From Diabrotica undecimpunctata (Eukaryota > Arthropoda > Insecta > Coleoptera > Chrysomelidae), in contig NC_092803.1 in the NCBI RefSeq assembly GCF_040954645.1, forward strand, positions 10,169,230-10,233,229: a DNA stretch of 64,000 bases, written 5' to 3'. Shown here piece after piece: positions 1 to 10,989 of the stretch (positions are counted from its first letter, which is position 1; every line of letters begins with the position of its first letter). Under the pieces are notes generated by a model, which searched no databases, was not told the origin of the DNA, and was given only the letters and a program-made list of their open reading frames with translations. The translations under genes were made by a program, and so were the position numbers.

Positions 1-79
1 ACCATACCAAGATTAAAATATGTAGATCATATTTTTCGAAGCATCTACATAATATCGGAGTTCTTCCAACAGGCAGATG

Positions 80-1666
80 TAAGTGTAGAACTAGTCCTCT
101 TCCTCCTTTATCCTTTATCCTTCGTAAGGATGTGGTGACGTTATGGTATTTGACGAATAATTGCTACTCATTCTTCTCTCTCCTGGGCGCGGTGTGCTGC
201 CTCAGACAGAGAGTAACCGGTAGCGCACTTTATTTGGTCTGACCATCGGAGTGGCGATCTTCCTCGGGTTCTTTTACCATCTACCTTGCCTTCAACAACC
301 AACCTCTTCATGCCTTTCATTCGTCTGGTAATGTGTCCAAAGTACCTCAATATATTTTGGTTGATGATTGTGGTAAGCCTAGTATTGATGTCCAGTTCTG
401 TCAATATTGAGATATTTATGCGATGTGTCCAGGGTATGCGCATCATTTTACGATATACCCTATATTTCAAAGGCCATTATACGTTGTGAGTCGGACTTTT
501 TAATGGTCCAAGTTTCTGACGCATAGGTAGCGATAGCAAAGATAAGCGTCCGTACTAGGCGCAGTGTCACGTTCCTGGTTATGTCCGTATCTTTCCAGAT
601 TTTAGTAAGTTTGACAGTTGCTGATCTGGCCATTGTAAGGCGTCGACGTATCTCTTCTTAGCATCTACCATTATTTGTGATAACAGAACCTAAGTAATTG
701 AAACGGCTTACCACTTCAAACCCCGCTACTTTTCGTATTTCCGGCTGGAAATTTCTAATTAGATAAATTATCATTACCTTGGTCTTCTGGACATTAATTT
801 TAAGTCCATATTCACGGCTAATAGTATCTAGTCTGTTCATGATGTATTCAACGTCATTTATTGGTGATGCTAGTACTAAAGTGTCGTCAGCATAGCGAAG
901 ATTGCTGATTTTTCGGCGTTCGACTGATATTCCTCCTTGCCATCCGTCGAATACAATGCGCATGATGTGTTCGCTATATATATTGAATAACGTGGGAGAG
1001 ATAATACATCCTTGACGAATACCGGCTTTTAGTATAAAATTATCGGAATATATGTTGTTGACTTTTACGTTTGCTGTGTTTTTGATATACAGTTGCTTCA
1101 GTAGGTATATTAGATGTTCGGGGGTACCCATTTCTCTCAGTATTCCCCACATTTTATGCCACTTTACATTATCGAACGCTTTCGAGTAGTCGAGAATGCA
1201 CAAATATGTTTCTAGATGTAATTCCCTAGGTTTTTCTGTAATTTGTCTGAGATTGAGAATTTGTTCTTGTGTGCCTCTTCCAGGGACAAATCCACATTGT
1301 TCTTGTGGGATCTGTGGTAGAAGTATTGATTTTAATCTATCGTTAATTATAGTTAGCAGAACTTTACTTGCGTGGGAGATCAGGGCTATAGTGCGGTAGT
1401 TATTACAGTCAGTTGGTGAGGCTTTCTTATAAATGGGTATGAAAGTGAGCTTACACCAATCATCTGGCCATTGTTCTGTGTTCCAGATTTCATTACACAG
1501 TTTGAACATTACTTCAATTCCTATGTCTTCCATTTCTTTAAGTGCTTCCCTCGTGATTCCGTCTTCTGCTTGAGATTTTCCAGTTTTTAATATTTTTATT
1601 GCTGTTTCTATTTCCGATTTTAAAATATGTGGTTCCTTTTCGTCATTTATTTCTTCTGGATTCACG
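80..1666 (-). pseudogene. RTE-type non-LTR retrotransposon (family A), RT and C-terminal part
   Basis: Reverse-transcriptase pseudogene. From 1666 downward the protein shows the RT blocks PIYKKASPTDCNNYRTIAL, QEQCGFVPGRGT, LDYSKAFDNV, GIRQGCIISPTLFN and the catalytic LRYADDTLVLA, then YLGSVIT. A stop at about 658 breaks the frame. The C-terminal module resumes through ASETWTIKKSD and, in another frame at 168-470, through YRKMMRIPWTHR and YFGHITRR to GRSPLRWSD. This tail (ETWTL, RRMLRIPWT, YFGH, GRP.RW) is typical of RTE/BovB-like elements. The 5' side is interrupted by the element at 1667-4860 and resumes at 4861. Frame breaks show it is dead. Confidence 0.85.
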
Positions 1667-4600
1667 GGTGTAGAGCTAGTTCGCGTCCGTAGTAGAATAC
1701 TACACGTGCACCCTGGGTAACGCTAAATGAACTAGCACATACTGGCAGTCAGACAATCCTTAGGATCTCCTGACTAAACAACACTTCCCACGAAAGATGA
1801 TAAACAAAATAAACGGCCCTTGTGAGGACCGCACAACCAGACCAATCGGACCTATAGTTCGAATTTGCCATATAAACATAGAAGGCATAAGCTATGCTAA
1901 AAGCCAGTTTTTATCAAAACTATTAAAAGATGACAACATTGACTTAGTTGCTATACAGGAAACCCACTGCGAAACAGAGAAGCAACTACAAAAAAGGGGC
2001 AAAATACCGGGCTATGAACTATTAGGCGCAACTTACCACCGAACATACGGCACAGCCACATATGTCAAAGAAGATATTGAAAATGCTTCGCAAATCTCTA
2101 CTTCCACTGATGACTGTATTTATAATGTGGTCATAAAAATCGCTAACATTACCGTGTCCAACATTTACAAGCCACCTGCTACGTCGTGGCCAGCCCAAGC
2201 AATTGAAGTACATCCTCACCCTGCTGTATACGTTGGAGATTACAATAGCCATCATGAACAGTGGAAGTACAAAAATAATGATGCGAATGGGAATGCTTTA
2301 ATAAAATGGGCAGAAGACAAACGGCTGTACCTTTTGTTTGATGCCAAAGATCGATCAACCTTCAGATCCGCGGCATGGAGGCGGGAATACAACCCCCACC
2401 TATACTTCGACTCGACCGATAACAAAAACATACCTCTAGGGGCTTCACAAAGAGTTCTAACTGATTTCCCACACAGCCAACATCGACCAGTAATAATAGA
2501 AGTAGGGACGCAAATCCCTTTAATTATTTCTATCCCACGACCAAGATGGAATTTTAAAAAGGCCAACTGGACTGACTTCTCTGCGGATCTGGATAAATGC
2601 CTAGGGTGGATTACACCTAATATTAAAAACTACCACAGATTTGTTGGTGCCGTCCTAAGTTAGCCAAAAAACACATACCAAGAGGCTATCGCAAAGAATA
2701 TATCCCTGGCTGGTCGAAAAATAGCGAGGAATTATATCAGAGATTTCTTGAAACTGGCGACCAAGAAATAGTGGATGAACTACTGTACAGCCTAGACGCC
2801 TAGAAGCCAAAAGTGGACCAAAACAGTGGAAAGTGTAAACTTCCAGAAATCAAGCAGACAGGCATGGTCATTACTGAGAAAATTAGGGAGTGGTGTCCGT
2901 ACGAAACGCCGAGAGGCAGCCGTAAAGCCAGATGCCGTAGCATCACATATAGTAAAAACATCCAGGGCACCATAGGATAAAGCACACACCATTTTCGTAA
3001 AGAGAGAACTTAAAACTTTAAAACACGTAGCCACAGAAACGGAGCATTTCCTCCCCTTCACCAGCGAAGACATATCAAAGGCTCTTAAAGACGTTAAGCC
3101 AGCAAAGGCACCAGGATTTGATATTATTCACCCTGAATTCCTAGTAAATTGTGGCAAGTATACAAAAGTTTGGCTGGCTCGATTTTTTACAGACATCATG
3201 GTAACTGGAAATATTCCACAAGAACTAAAGCGCTCTAAGATAATAGCCATACTAAAGCCAGGCTAACCCGCCGACAACCTAAAAAACTACAGACCAATTG
3301 CGCTTCTCTCTGCCATCTGCAAACTATTAGAGAGGCTTATATATAATAGAATCAGTACAGAACTGTTTCAGGCGATCCCAGTCGAACAAGCGGGTTTTCG
3401 ACCAGAACGAAGCTGTGCAGACCAGGTAATGTCACTCACCACCTACATCGAAGCGGGTTTCCAAAGAAGACTTAAAACTTCAGCGGCATTTATCGATCTC
3501 TCGGCAGCTTACGATACAGTATGGAGAGAGGGCTTTATATACAAAATTCTCCGTGCAATCCCCTGTAAACCAATAGCACGCCTAATAGATAGCATGCTCA
3601 ACGACCAAATGTTTCAAGTAGTGATGGGCACAGATATCAGCCTACCAAAGAAACTTAAGAATGGCCTACCACAGGGGTCAGTGCTCTCTCCACTACTATT
3701 TAGCTTATACCTAGCAGATATGCCGGACACACAGTCAAGAAAGTTCGGATAAGCCGATGATTGGGCCCTCGCTACACGATGCAGAATACTAGAAACGTCT
3801 GAAGAAGTTCTGACGGCAGACTTATATACATTGGGCAAATATTTTCGCAAGTGGCGACTTCAACCAAATGCATCCAAAACAGAAGTTAGTTGCTTTCACC
3901 TGAACAATAAACTTGCTGGAAAGGAACCCAACATACGGTTTGAAAATACCACACTTACCCACAACAAAACACCGAAGTACTTGGGCGTAACACTAGACAG
4001 AACGCTATCATTTAAAGAGCATTTAACAAAAACTGTCCAAAAGTTGAGTACAAGAAATAACATTATACAGAAGCTCTGCGGTACCACCTGGGGAGCATCG
4101 GTTTCCACTCTCCGCTCTACTGCCTTAGCCCTTGTTTTCTCGACCGCTGAATATTGTGCTCCAGTCTGGCTACACAGTCCACACGTAAAAAAGGTCGAAA
4201 ATCAGCTGCACAGCACTATGAGGATGATAGCCGGTACAATTAAATCAACTCCCACCCAATGGCTTCCAGTATTAAGTCACATCCCACCTCCACATTTACG
4301 ACGAGTCGACGCACTTACACGTGAATACAAAAAGATCATGAACAATATAAACCTGCCGATCCACCAAGATACCGAGGATGCACGAAATACCCGTCTTCGT
4401 TCTAGAAAACCACCAATGAAAACGGCAAGAATGATACATGAGGAGTTCAACATCACGAATGCATGGTCCCAAAAATGGAACGAATGGCAAAATAACATGC
4501 CCTGCGTTACCCTCAAGCCACCAGGTTTTGATCTTCCACGCAAAACATGGTCCACTCTAAATAGGATCCGAACCAGACATGGCAGATGTGCATACATGCT

Positions 4601-4860
4601 ACATAAATGGGGAAAGAACTCGTCTCCTCAATGTGACTGTGGGGAGAACCAAACCATCGACCACATTATTCAAGAGTGTCCCTCAAGATCCTACAATGGT
4701 AGCCCTGAAGACTTCCTGTTTGCAACTTCAGAGTCAATTGATTATATAAATACACTTGATGTTTGTTTGTAACTATTTAAAGTTTGTCAAATACCTATAT
4801 TACTAGTGTTTGTGTATTTGTTCTAAATGTATTGTAATTGCCATACGATAAATAAATAAA
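1667..4860 (+). mobile_element. Jockey-like non-LTR retrotransposon, broken, inserted in an RTE element
   Basis: A 3.2-kb element flanked by an imperfect 12-bp target duplication (TCTGGATTCACG at 1655-1666, TCTGGTTTCACG at 4861-4872). It ends with an ATAAATAAATAAA tail. ORF 1797-2663 is an APE-type endonuclease (VRICHINIEG, AIQETHC, GDYNSHHEQW). The RT runs from about 2800 to 4770 in one frame broken by several stops: RPIALLSAICKLLE, EQAGFRPERSC, DLSAAYDTVW, LPQGSVLSPLLFSLYLADMP. The catalytic YADD has its Tyr codon replaced by a stop (FG-stop-ADD at 3748-3759). The C-terminus has a Cys/His motif (CDCG, H, ECP). Coding capacity is lost. Confidence 0.88.
1797..2663 (+). pseudogene. APE-type endonuclease domain of the Jockey-like element
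   Basis: An uninterrupted frame of 288 residues at the 5' side of the element. Motifs in order are CHINIEGI (strand 1), AIQETHCE (metal-binding Glu, residues about 53-60), YKPPATSWP, the GDYNSHHEQW block (catalytic Asp/Asn), and SQHRPVIIEV, in place of the usual SDHxP; the Asp there is Gln. It nicks target DNA to prime reverse transcription. The frame stops at 2663, before the RT, so the polyprotein is broken. The changed SDH motif suggests loss of activity. Confidence 0.72.
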
Positions 4861-5135
4861 TCTGGTTTCACGTCTTCATGGTCACTATGAAACAACATTT
4901 CACAATATTGTTTTCATGTCGCTGCTATGCTATCTGGATTGGTGATGATCGTTCTCAAGTTATCTTTAATTATCTGCGTTTGTGGTTTGAACTCTTTAGT
5001 TAAGTATTTACTTTGGCAAACAGTTCTCTAGATTCTTGACGGTCAGCGTGTTCTTGTAGTTATTTGCATATTTCTTTAATATGATTATTTTTGTCTCTTT
5101 TATTGATGATTTTATGCCTCTGTTTACATCGAACC
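4861..5135 (-). pseudogene. Upstream continuation of the split RTE element (family A)
   Basis: The minus strand reads EHADRQESRELFAKVN, degenerate sequence, then HEDVKP at the junction. It joins in frame to PEEINDEKEPHILKSE of the piece ending at 1666 once the intervening Jockey-like element is ignored. This is the linker between endonuclease and RT. The left part contains in-frame stops. The endonuclease domain itself is not seen, so the copy appears 5'-truncated near 5135. Confidence 0.7.
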
Positions 5136-5885
5136 GGTCTAGTCTGTCGAACTAGTATAACTAAATCACATATTATTAATTATCCCTTACATGTCAATAC
5201 AATTACGTGTCTGCTACAAGAATTGCTGAGAGCAGGTTTAAAGACGCTATTAAATTTAAATGTACTATTAAATGAAGAAACATTTTTAAATTGATTATAT
5301 TTCTACAAAAAATTAAATTAAAGGTGTGAATGAAAATTTTGATCGTTTGAATGGATATTTCCTTTGTATGTGTAAATATTTGTTGCCCACCTATCTAACC
5401 GTGGTTTATGTCTTGTGTATTATAATGAAATCGCTCTGATTAACCTCTGATCGTGAAAAGTGTCCTTACATTTCATCAACATATGCTGGGAGTATGCCAA
5501 AAGTTAAAGTTAAACTATTTTCGAAAAAGGATAAGACTCATATAACGGTGCCATATCCAAAAGTTGTAACGATTTACGTATATGGGGGGCGTACATCTCC
5601 TGGATTCAATCTGTGACTGTCAATGCGTGGATTCTTTGAAGAAATGACAATGAGCATAATAACTCTGGCAGATTTCACAATTATAGTAGCAGAGTATTTA
5701 TGCAGGTCCAGCAACCGATATTCCAATGCAAGATGTACGAACAGATGGATATGGTCATCGTCCATTATGGTATAGTGAAAGACAAAGATGCAAATATCCC
5801 TTTGGTTCAAAAAGCTTCATAAAATGCGAAAAGTTTAATGTTTTTCTATGCTTTAATAAAGATAGAAATTGTTTTTAAAACTTTC

Positions 5886-5933
5886 ACACTGAATAATTAT
5901 TATAACTAGTAAGTTATAATAATTATTCAGTGT
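5886..5933. repeat. Perfect 22-bp inverted repeat with 4-nt loop
   Basis: ACACTGAATAATTATTATAA plus CT, then loop AGTA, then the exact reverse complement ending in TTATTCAGTGT. The arms are perfect over 22 bp. It could be a small MITE-like or recombination-derived hairpin. It sits in otherwise unrecognised AT-rich intron sequence. Confidence 0.8.
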
Positions 5934-7344
5934 CATTTTTTTTATTAATTTTATCTTTTGAATTTTGTTTTAATGCATAGTGTGCAAATTTATATTAAAA
6001 AAAACTAACCAAGTAGCATTTTTTTTATATTATTACCACAATCTTGAAGTCAAGTTTGTAATCATAGATTTTTTTATAAAAAATAAAAAAATCATGCAGT
6101 AAGAAGTTAAGACATACCCCAAATAAAGATATAAACATTTTAAACATGTCTAGTATGCCCCTCTATAAACCAAATTTTTTTTTTCGGAAGACAGAATTAT
6201 TTTCAAATACGATTTTGTTTTTAAGCAGCAACAATTAGTAAAACGTAAAGGTATACATATTTTACAATAATTTGAATAATAAAATTCGTACTTTATACTA
6301 ATGCTCATTAAAATAATGTTAATATCGGCACTTACGGTATTAATAAAATCGATATGAGTTGATAAAATACTTTCGAAATTACTATATTCATGTATTTAAT
6401 TGATGCCTATATTAAAATTCATAAATACTAATTTTGGACAACGAATAATTAACCAATTCTATGGGACTTGGATTTTTTTAACGATTTAGAGTATTGGTTT
6501 AATTACTGGGTCGCGTTGTAGCATTTATATATTCTTTCGTATGTATTAAAGTCACCCCGTATGTATTAAAACACCGAAAAAGTATTTTCAATCTTTTTGT
6601 ATCGCTGGAGTTTATAATAAACACATTTTAAAGTTTTCGCCTAAAATAAAAAAAATAAATAAATGCAAAGGTTTTGCAGGGAAGGGAATTACATCACTCT
6701 CGCTGGAGCCACTGTCAAAGGCAGTTGGTGTTCGTGTTAGTCCGAATTTTCTTCAAATTCGCAAATATTTTTTCGTTATTCGTTTTTTTCTGGAATTAGT
6801 TAGTGAGCAGCTGAAAAAAATGTTGCATATTTCTTATTGTGAAGTCAAAGTCAGGTTTGGGAGAATCTTCAAATAGAACTGACGCAGGCGAGTGTCGGCG
6901 TTAAGAACCGGCAAATTTGTGCTGAAAAAGTGATTTATACTCAATGTAATGTGTCAGTTTTGAAAGAGTAATCACTGTTTCTAAGTTTCTAAGTATCTAA
7001 GAGATTTGTGGCGTTTATAACAACTTTGAAGTATAACCACATTTTACCATTGTTTCCAGTTGTATTCCCGTTTTTATGAAGCCAAGTGTCTAATTTTGCT
7101 TTCCAGTGAATAATTTCCAGCCTCATTTTGTTTGTCCTAAGCAATTTGAGAATATTTCCGCAGTTTGGAGGTGCATTTGTTTGGATTGCAGTGTAAGTCC
7201 AGTTCCTAACCCCAGAAATTTTAAAGAAATTTTAGTGAAATCTAGGTAACTTTTTTTGTTGAACTTTTAACGGAAAAATAAACCTTTTCTAATAATAATT
7301 GCTTTCATAGCTGATTAAGAAATTGTAATAATTAAAATTGTAGA

Positions 7345-7669
7345 TGTTAGGGTGTGGCCTAGCTGTCAGATCAATTGTTCTCAGTTTTAAAATTTAATAT
7401 TGACATCTGACAGCTAGCTTTACTTTTTTTTGAGACATTTGGTAAAGAACTATTCATAACAGATCTTGTTTTACTTTGTTTTTTTTTAGAAAAAGGGTAA
7501 CCTCTGTATGATATAGCTTAGGTTGGTTGGCAGCACTAGGTGAAGGTGAAAGTAGGGACTAGGCTAGCATATAGAACATAGGTTATAGGATGAACACGTT
7601 GTGAATAAACATAATAAAACATAAAAGTTAATGTGTGTATCATTACATGACCATAATAAACCTAATACA
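7345..7669 (+). repeat. Probable Gypsy LTR
   Basis: The sequence runs from TGTTAGGGTGTGG to CCTAATACA, a TG...CA LTR border. It is followed directly by TGGTGTCAGGT, as expected for a tRNA primer-binding site. The Gag-like start codon follows 57 bp later at 7726. The left border is inferred from the TG dinucleotide and motif, not from a second LTR copy, which is absent. Confidence 0.5.
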
Positions 7670-7725
7670 TGGTGTCAGGTCTATAAGAACCATATATTAG
7701 AATTCAGTTGTAAGGAACCTTTAAA

Positions 7726-8106
7726 ATGGAGTCTGCCAAGGCACCAAAAAATATCGTGTTTGATCAACCCACAAGTCAAAATTATGAGAAGGTCATTATT
7801 AGTTTCTCTATTTATCTAACGGCAACTGGCCTGTGTAATAAAGATGACGAAACTAAAATTTCAATTTTCTTAAATTCATCTGGCGAAGATCCAATGAATC
7901 CAATCATTGAGATCCAATTAGATCCAATCCAATCCCATTGTTTCATTTACTTATCCACGACCCAGTTCTCCAAATTAACTCTGAGCAGCCGTTCGCCAAT
8001 GTTACGGTTTGTTTTGCTTACCCTATCTCTTAACGTTACTTTAATTTTGTCCTTTAAGATAATTCACCACCCACACGTGTATGCCAATTTGTGCAAATTA
8101 AACTGA
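7726..8106 (+). pseudogene. Ty3/Gypsy Gag, N-terminal fragment
   Basis: The reading frame begins MESAKAPKNIVFDQPTSQNY and continues VIISFSIYLTATGL, KDDETKISIFLNSSGED. This is the familiar start of insect Gypsy Gag (family pattern: F-E/D-N--ENW--F---F-IYL-ASG, DD--KI-I-LN--GE). Homology stops at about 7890; the rest of the frame (to 8106) does not look like Gag. It is a 5' end of a Gypsy element, LTR plus leader plus Gag start, with the rest deleted. It overlaps another frame at 7631-7819 that I treat as a shadow. Confidence 0.62.
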
Positions 8107-8554
8107 ATAATTTGCATTCATTTTCACGGTCAAGTCTCATGCATAAATTTGTCTATACTACTAGTACAGTGCAGATTGTTATTGAGCAACGATGGACAAC
8201 GAAGACGACTTATAATCAGCATTAGCTGTTTGTTTACTTAAAAAGTTAAAAGTGATAAAAGACAAAAAACCAAGAAGTTGGATTTAAAAAAAAGACACGT
8301 ACTCTTGCATCTAACCCTACTTTTTCGCGTGATAAATTATACTCTGGTTGCACCGGTCCTTGAGACCGGTTTTGCTGTCCAAAAAAGTTCTGTAATTACT
8401 ACATATAGGTTACAGTTTTGATATTTATAAACGTCAAGTATAGTCTGATCTAAAATAGCTCCCGAAAAATTTAATTTTATAGTGATTTAATAAGTTAGTA
8501 AATTTAATAGCTTAGTAAATAAATAAATTTAATAACTTAGTGAATTTTTATATG

Positions 8555-9264
8555 TACACTCGCGATCATAAAATCCGGGTCATCTTGAAAATTTCAAGTT
8601 TCTTAAATATTTTTGCCTCTGGTGCAGTAATAACCTTTTTTTTGGGTAATGGTTTTTTTTATTGTTTTTATTGAAAAAGCAGAAAACAAACCAAATTGTT
8701 GAAACAGACTTACGAAAGTAAAAATGAAAAATGCACAACGTGGTAAAACATCAGTGGAATTTCAATGACTAATATCGTGTATTGCCTCCCCTTGCACTAA
8801 TAACCTCTTGCAGATGACGGGGCATATTCTCAATTTTTCTCCGGATTACATGTTGAGGTATGTTATTCCACTCTCTCACTAACAGATCCTTAAGCTCCTG
8901 CGCGTTGTTAGGAGGAAGTGTATGGGTTTGAATACGTTTTTTCAAATCTTCCCAGAGATGTTTGATGGGATTCAGGTCCGCAGACCTAGCTGGCCAGGGT
9001 AACCTCGTAATTCTAACCTCGTCCAAGTATTGCATACTGATCCCGGCAACGTGCGGTCGCGCGTTGTCCTGCATAAAAACGGCGTCTTCTCCAATCCCTG
9101 CCATGGTGGGCATAACATGTTCTTCCAGAATCTCCCTTATGTACCTTCGTGCAGTTAAGGACCCATTTTCGATGAAGGGTAATTCTGTGCGAAAGTTGAA
9201 AGATACATCTCCCCAAGCCATGACCGAGCCTCCACCAAATGGCATTCTTGGAGCAATGCAAGCT
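8555..9264 (-). mobile_element. Tc1-like DNA transposon, 3' part only
   Basis: The minus frame 8769-9262 encodes the C-terminal half of a Tc1 transposase: IAPRMPFGGGSVMAWGD, LTARRYIREIL, FMQDNARPH (second catalytic Asp), then WPARSADLNPIKHLWEDLKKR. In Tc1 (DD34E) the third catalytic residue is Glu in NPIEHLW, 35 residues after the Asp; here it is Lys. The first catalytic Asp and the DNA-binding domain are missing because homology ends at 9264, where a solo LTR starts. The 3' inverted-repeat end, TACACTCGCGATCATAAAAT, lies at about 8555. Inactive. Confidence 0.88.
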
Positions 9265-10278
9265 TGTGAAAATCGTCATTATTTAATTATCCAATTCTCT
9301 CCACAGCTCCGTGTCCCCTCTCAGAACAAATTTGATCTCCTTCGACTATCGACAACTTATTCACACGTTACTAATATGATATAATATTATTTGACCCAAA
9401 ATTCTCAAATTGAATATATTATGAATGTTTCTCTCGTTAAAACGCTTCCTCTGCCTTGAGTTGTCCAATTCCTCGTTCTATGCAAAATTAACTATCAGTT
9501 CTCAGCAGCCTCCTATGTAATTGGCAATATCAAACAAGATATTGCAATTTAGTGTCTTCAATGCTCTCCTTCGAATGCACGTACCTTTCCAATGATGCCA
9601 GCCTCTTTTCCTCTCGCCAAACTTAATTTCTCGTTCCGAAATAAACAACGATACGTAGAATACAAGTAGGAAAAGTTTACTTACAAATTTGTACCAGATC
9701 AACTACGGTCGGACACACTTACTTCACCAACTCACAACTTATTTTTTATCACTTACTACCCCTGAAGACCACCTTGAAACCCAACCATTCACTTTAAGAA
9801 ACTGGAACTAACTACCTTCTCTCATCTCCTCTATCCATCCATCCAACCTCTCATTATACACACCCATCTCACCACTTTTCAAATTCTCGGCCAATCAGAA
9901 ATTTGCATATCACTCCTCACATAAAATCAGAAATACCTACAAACTTTCCTAATTTATATTATTTCTACAAGGACACTTAATTTCTACTGGGTATTTACAA
10001 ATTCCGAAAAACCATTTATTTATTAACTATTTTTATTGTCCTGTTCATGGCGCAAACCCGGATTACGGAACACTTTATGGCTTATGGGAAAAAACCATCG
10101 TTAACTTCTATTCATTTTACCCACACTATCCACTTGTTATATTTATACAAAAGATTATTTATGACTAAGATTACCTTTGGTTAATTCCAGGCAGTTCGGA
10201 GTATTTTTACTTTCTATAATCTCTGAAATATTGATTTCATCGTACATTTAATATTTTTACTCTTCAATTTTGAATACC

Positions 10279-10284
<6 letters not shown>
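9265..10284 (-). repeat. Probable solo LTR, diverged relative of the LTR at 53112/57568
   Basis: The sequence begins TGTGAAAATCG and ends ATACCACAACA directly against an (AT)n array, as the LTR at 57568-58959 does (…ATAACA then (AT)n). Internal blocks correspond in order: CTCCTATGTAA..GGCAAT against CTCCCTATGTAAACAGCAAT; CTCCTTCGAATGCAC against CTCCTTCAAAAGCAC; TTTCCTCTCGCCAAACTTAA against TTTCTCCTCTCGATAAACTGAA. Only one LTR is present and no internal region. Orientation is inferred from the 53-59 kb element. The left border is a guess from the TG dinucleotide and the end of Tc1 homology. Confidence 0.58.

Positions 10285-10334
<50 letters not shown>
10285..10334. repeat. (AT)n microsatellite
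   Basis: 50 bp of pure AT dinucleotide, starting exactly where the solo LTR ends and lying about 50 bp from desaturase exon 3. Confidence 0.97.
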
Positions 10335-10339
<5 letters not shown>

Positions 10340-10384
10340 TATTATATTAGTATTTTATAAGGGTTTTTGAAAATATATACTTAC

Positions 10385-10567
10385 CGATCATACGGTTTGG
10401 TTCCATAAAGATGAGCAAAACTGTTAATAGCAAATGTTGCATGGAAGCCAAGCAGTAATCGTAGCACGTTCACTAAGAAAGAAATCGATAATGTTTCTCC
10501 CCAGAAGTAATACGGAATAAAAGTGGGTAAAACCATTGCCACTAAAGGTGCAATTGGATTATAATAT
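10385..10567 (-). CDS. Acyl-CoA desaturase, coding exon 3 (last exon inside the window)
   Basis: Third coding exon, found by reading the minus strand between a polypyrimidine-CAG acceptor at 10568 and a GTAAGT donor at 10384. With entry phase 2 it reads K-YYNPIAPLVAMVLP, then two membrane segments, then NSFAHLYGTKPYD. This is the typical desaturase stretch between histidine box 2 and box 3. It leaves in phase 2. The following exon should carry the third histidine box (HNYHH type) and roughly the last 110 or more residues. I found no match for it between 1 and 10384, so the 3' end of the gene probably lies beyond the left edge of the window. Confidence 0.9.
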
Positions 10568-10989
10568 CTGAAAAAAAAAACAGTTTTTTAATTAATTGAA
10601 TAGTCACAATGTAGTAGTTAATTTTGAGACCATTTTAAAATTTATTTTTTAATCAATCTCTTATAGCGAGGGAGCGGTCCAGAAAAGTATGAAATTAGCT
10701 TACAAGCCGGCGTTTTTTTCTCTTAGTCTTTCTTAAGGATCTATACCTTCTAAGGTCTGATGAGTCCTTAACAAAGACAAAATACGCCATGTTGTATGAA
10801 ACGTACGACAAAAGTCTGTTTTCTTAACCTTTGTATTGTCTCTTACGCCTGGACTCGTACGGCTAGTAAAATTCAAATGTTTATATTTATTATATCGTAA
10901 ATTTGAGACGTAATGTTTCATGATATCCTTAAGATAAGGTTTATATACAATTTAACGTATTTGTGTTTTGCAATATCAGTTTGGTTTTC

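Larger units (their letters stand above)
1..10384 (-). other. Desaturase intron 3 (incomplete at window edge)
   Basis: Everything left of the GTAAGT donor at 10384 is presumed intron, because the next expected exon (third histidine box) is not seen. It contains RTE, Jockey, Gypsy, Tc1 and LTR remnants, annotated separately. The stretch 5136-7344 is AT-rich and unrecognised apart from a perfect hairpin at 5886-5933. Alternatively the gene is truncated here and is a pseudogene; the window cannot exclude that. Confidence 0.6.

Noticed and set aside
1..10384. Search for the desaturase third histidine box exon
   Set aside because: No minus-strand reading with GWHNYHH-like sequence was found by eye, so I do not annotate a fourth exon; a splice-aware alignment would settle it.
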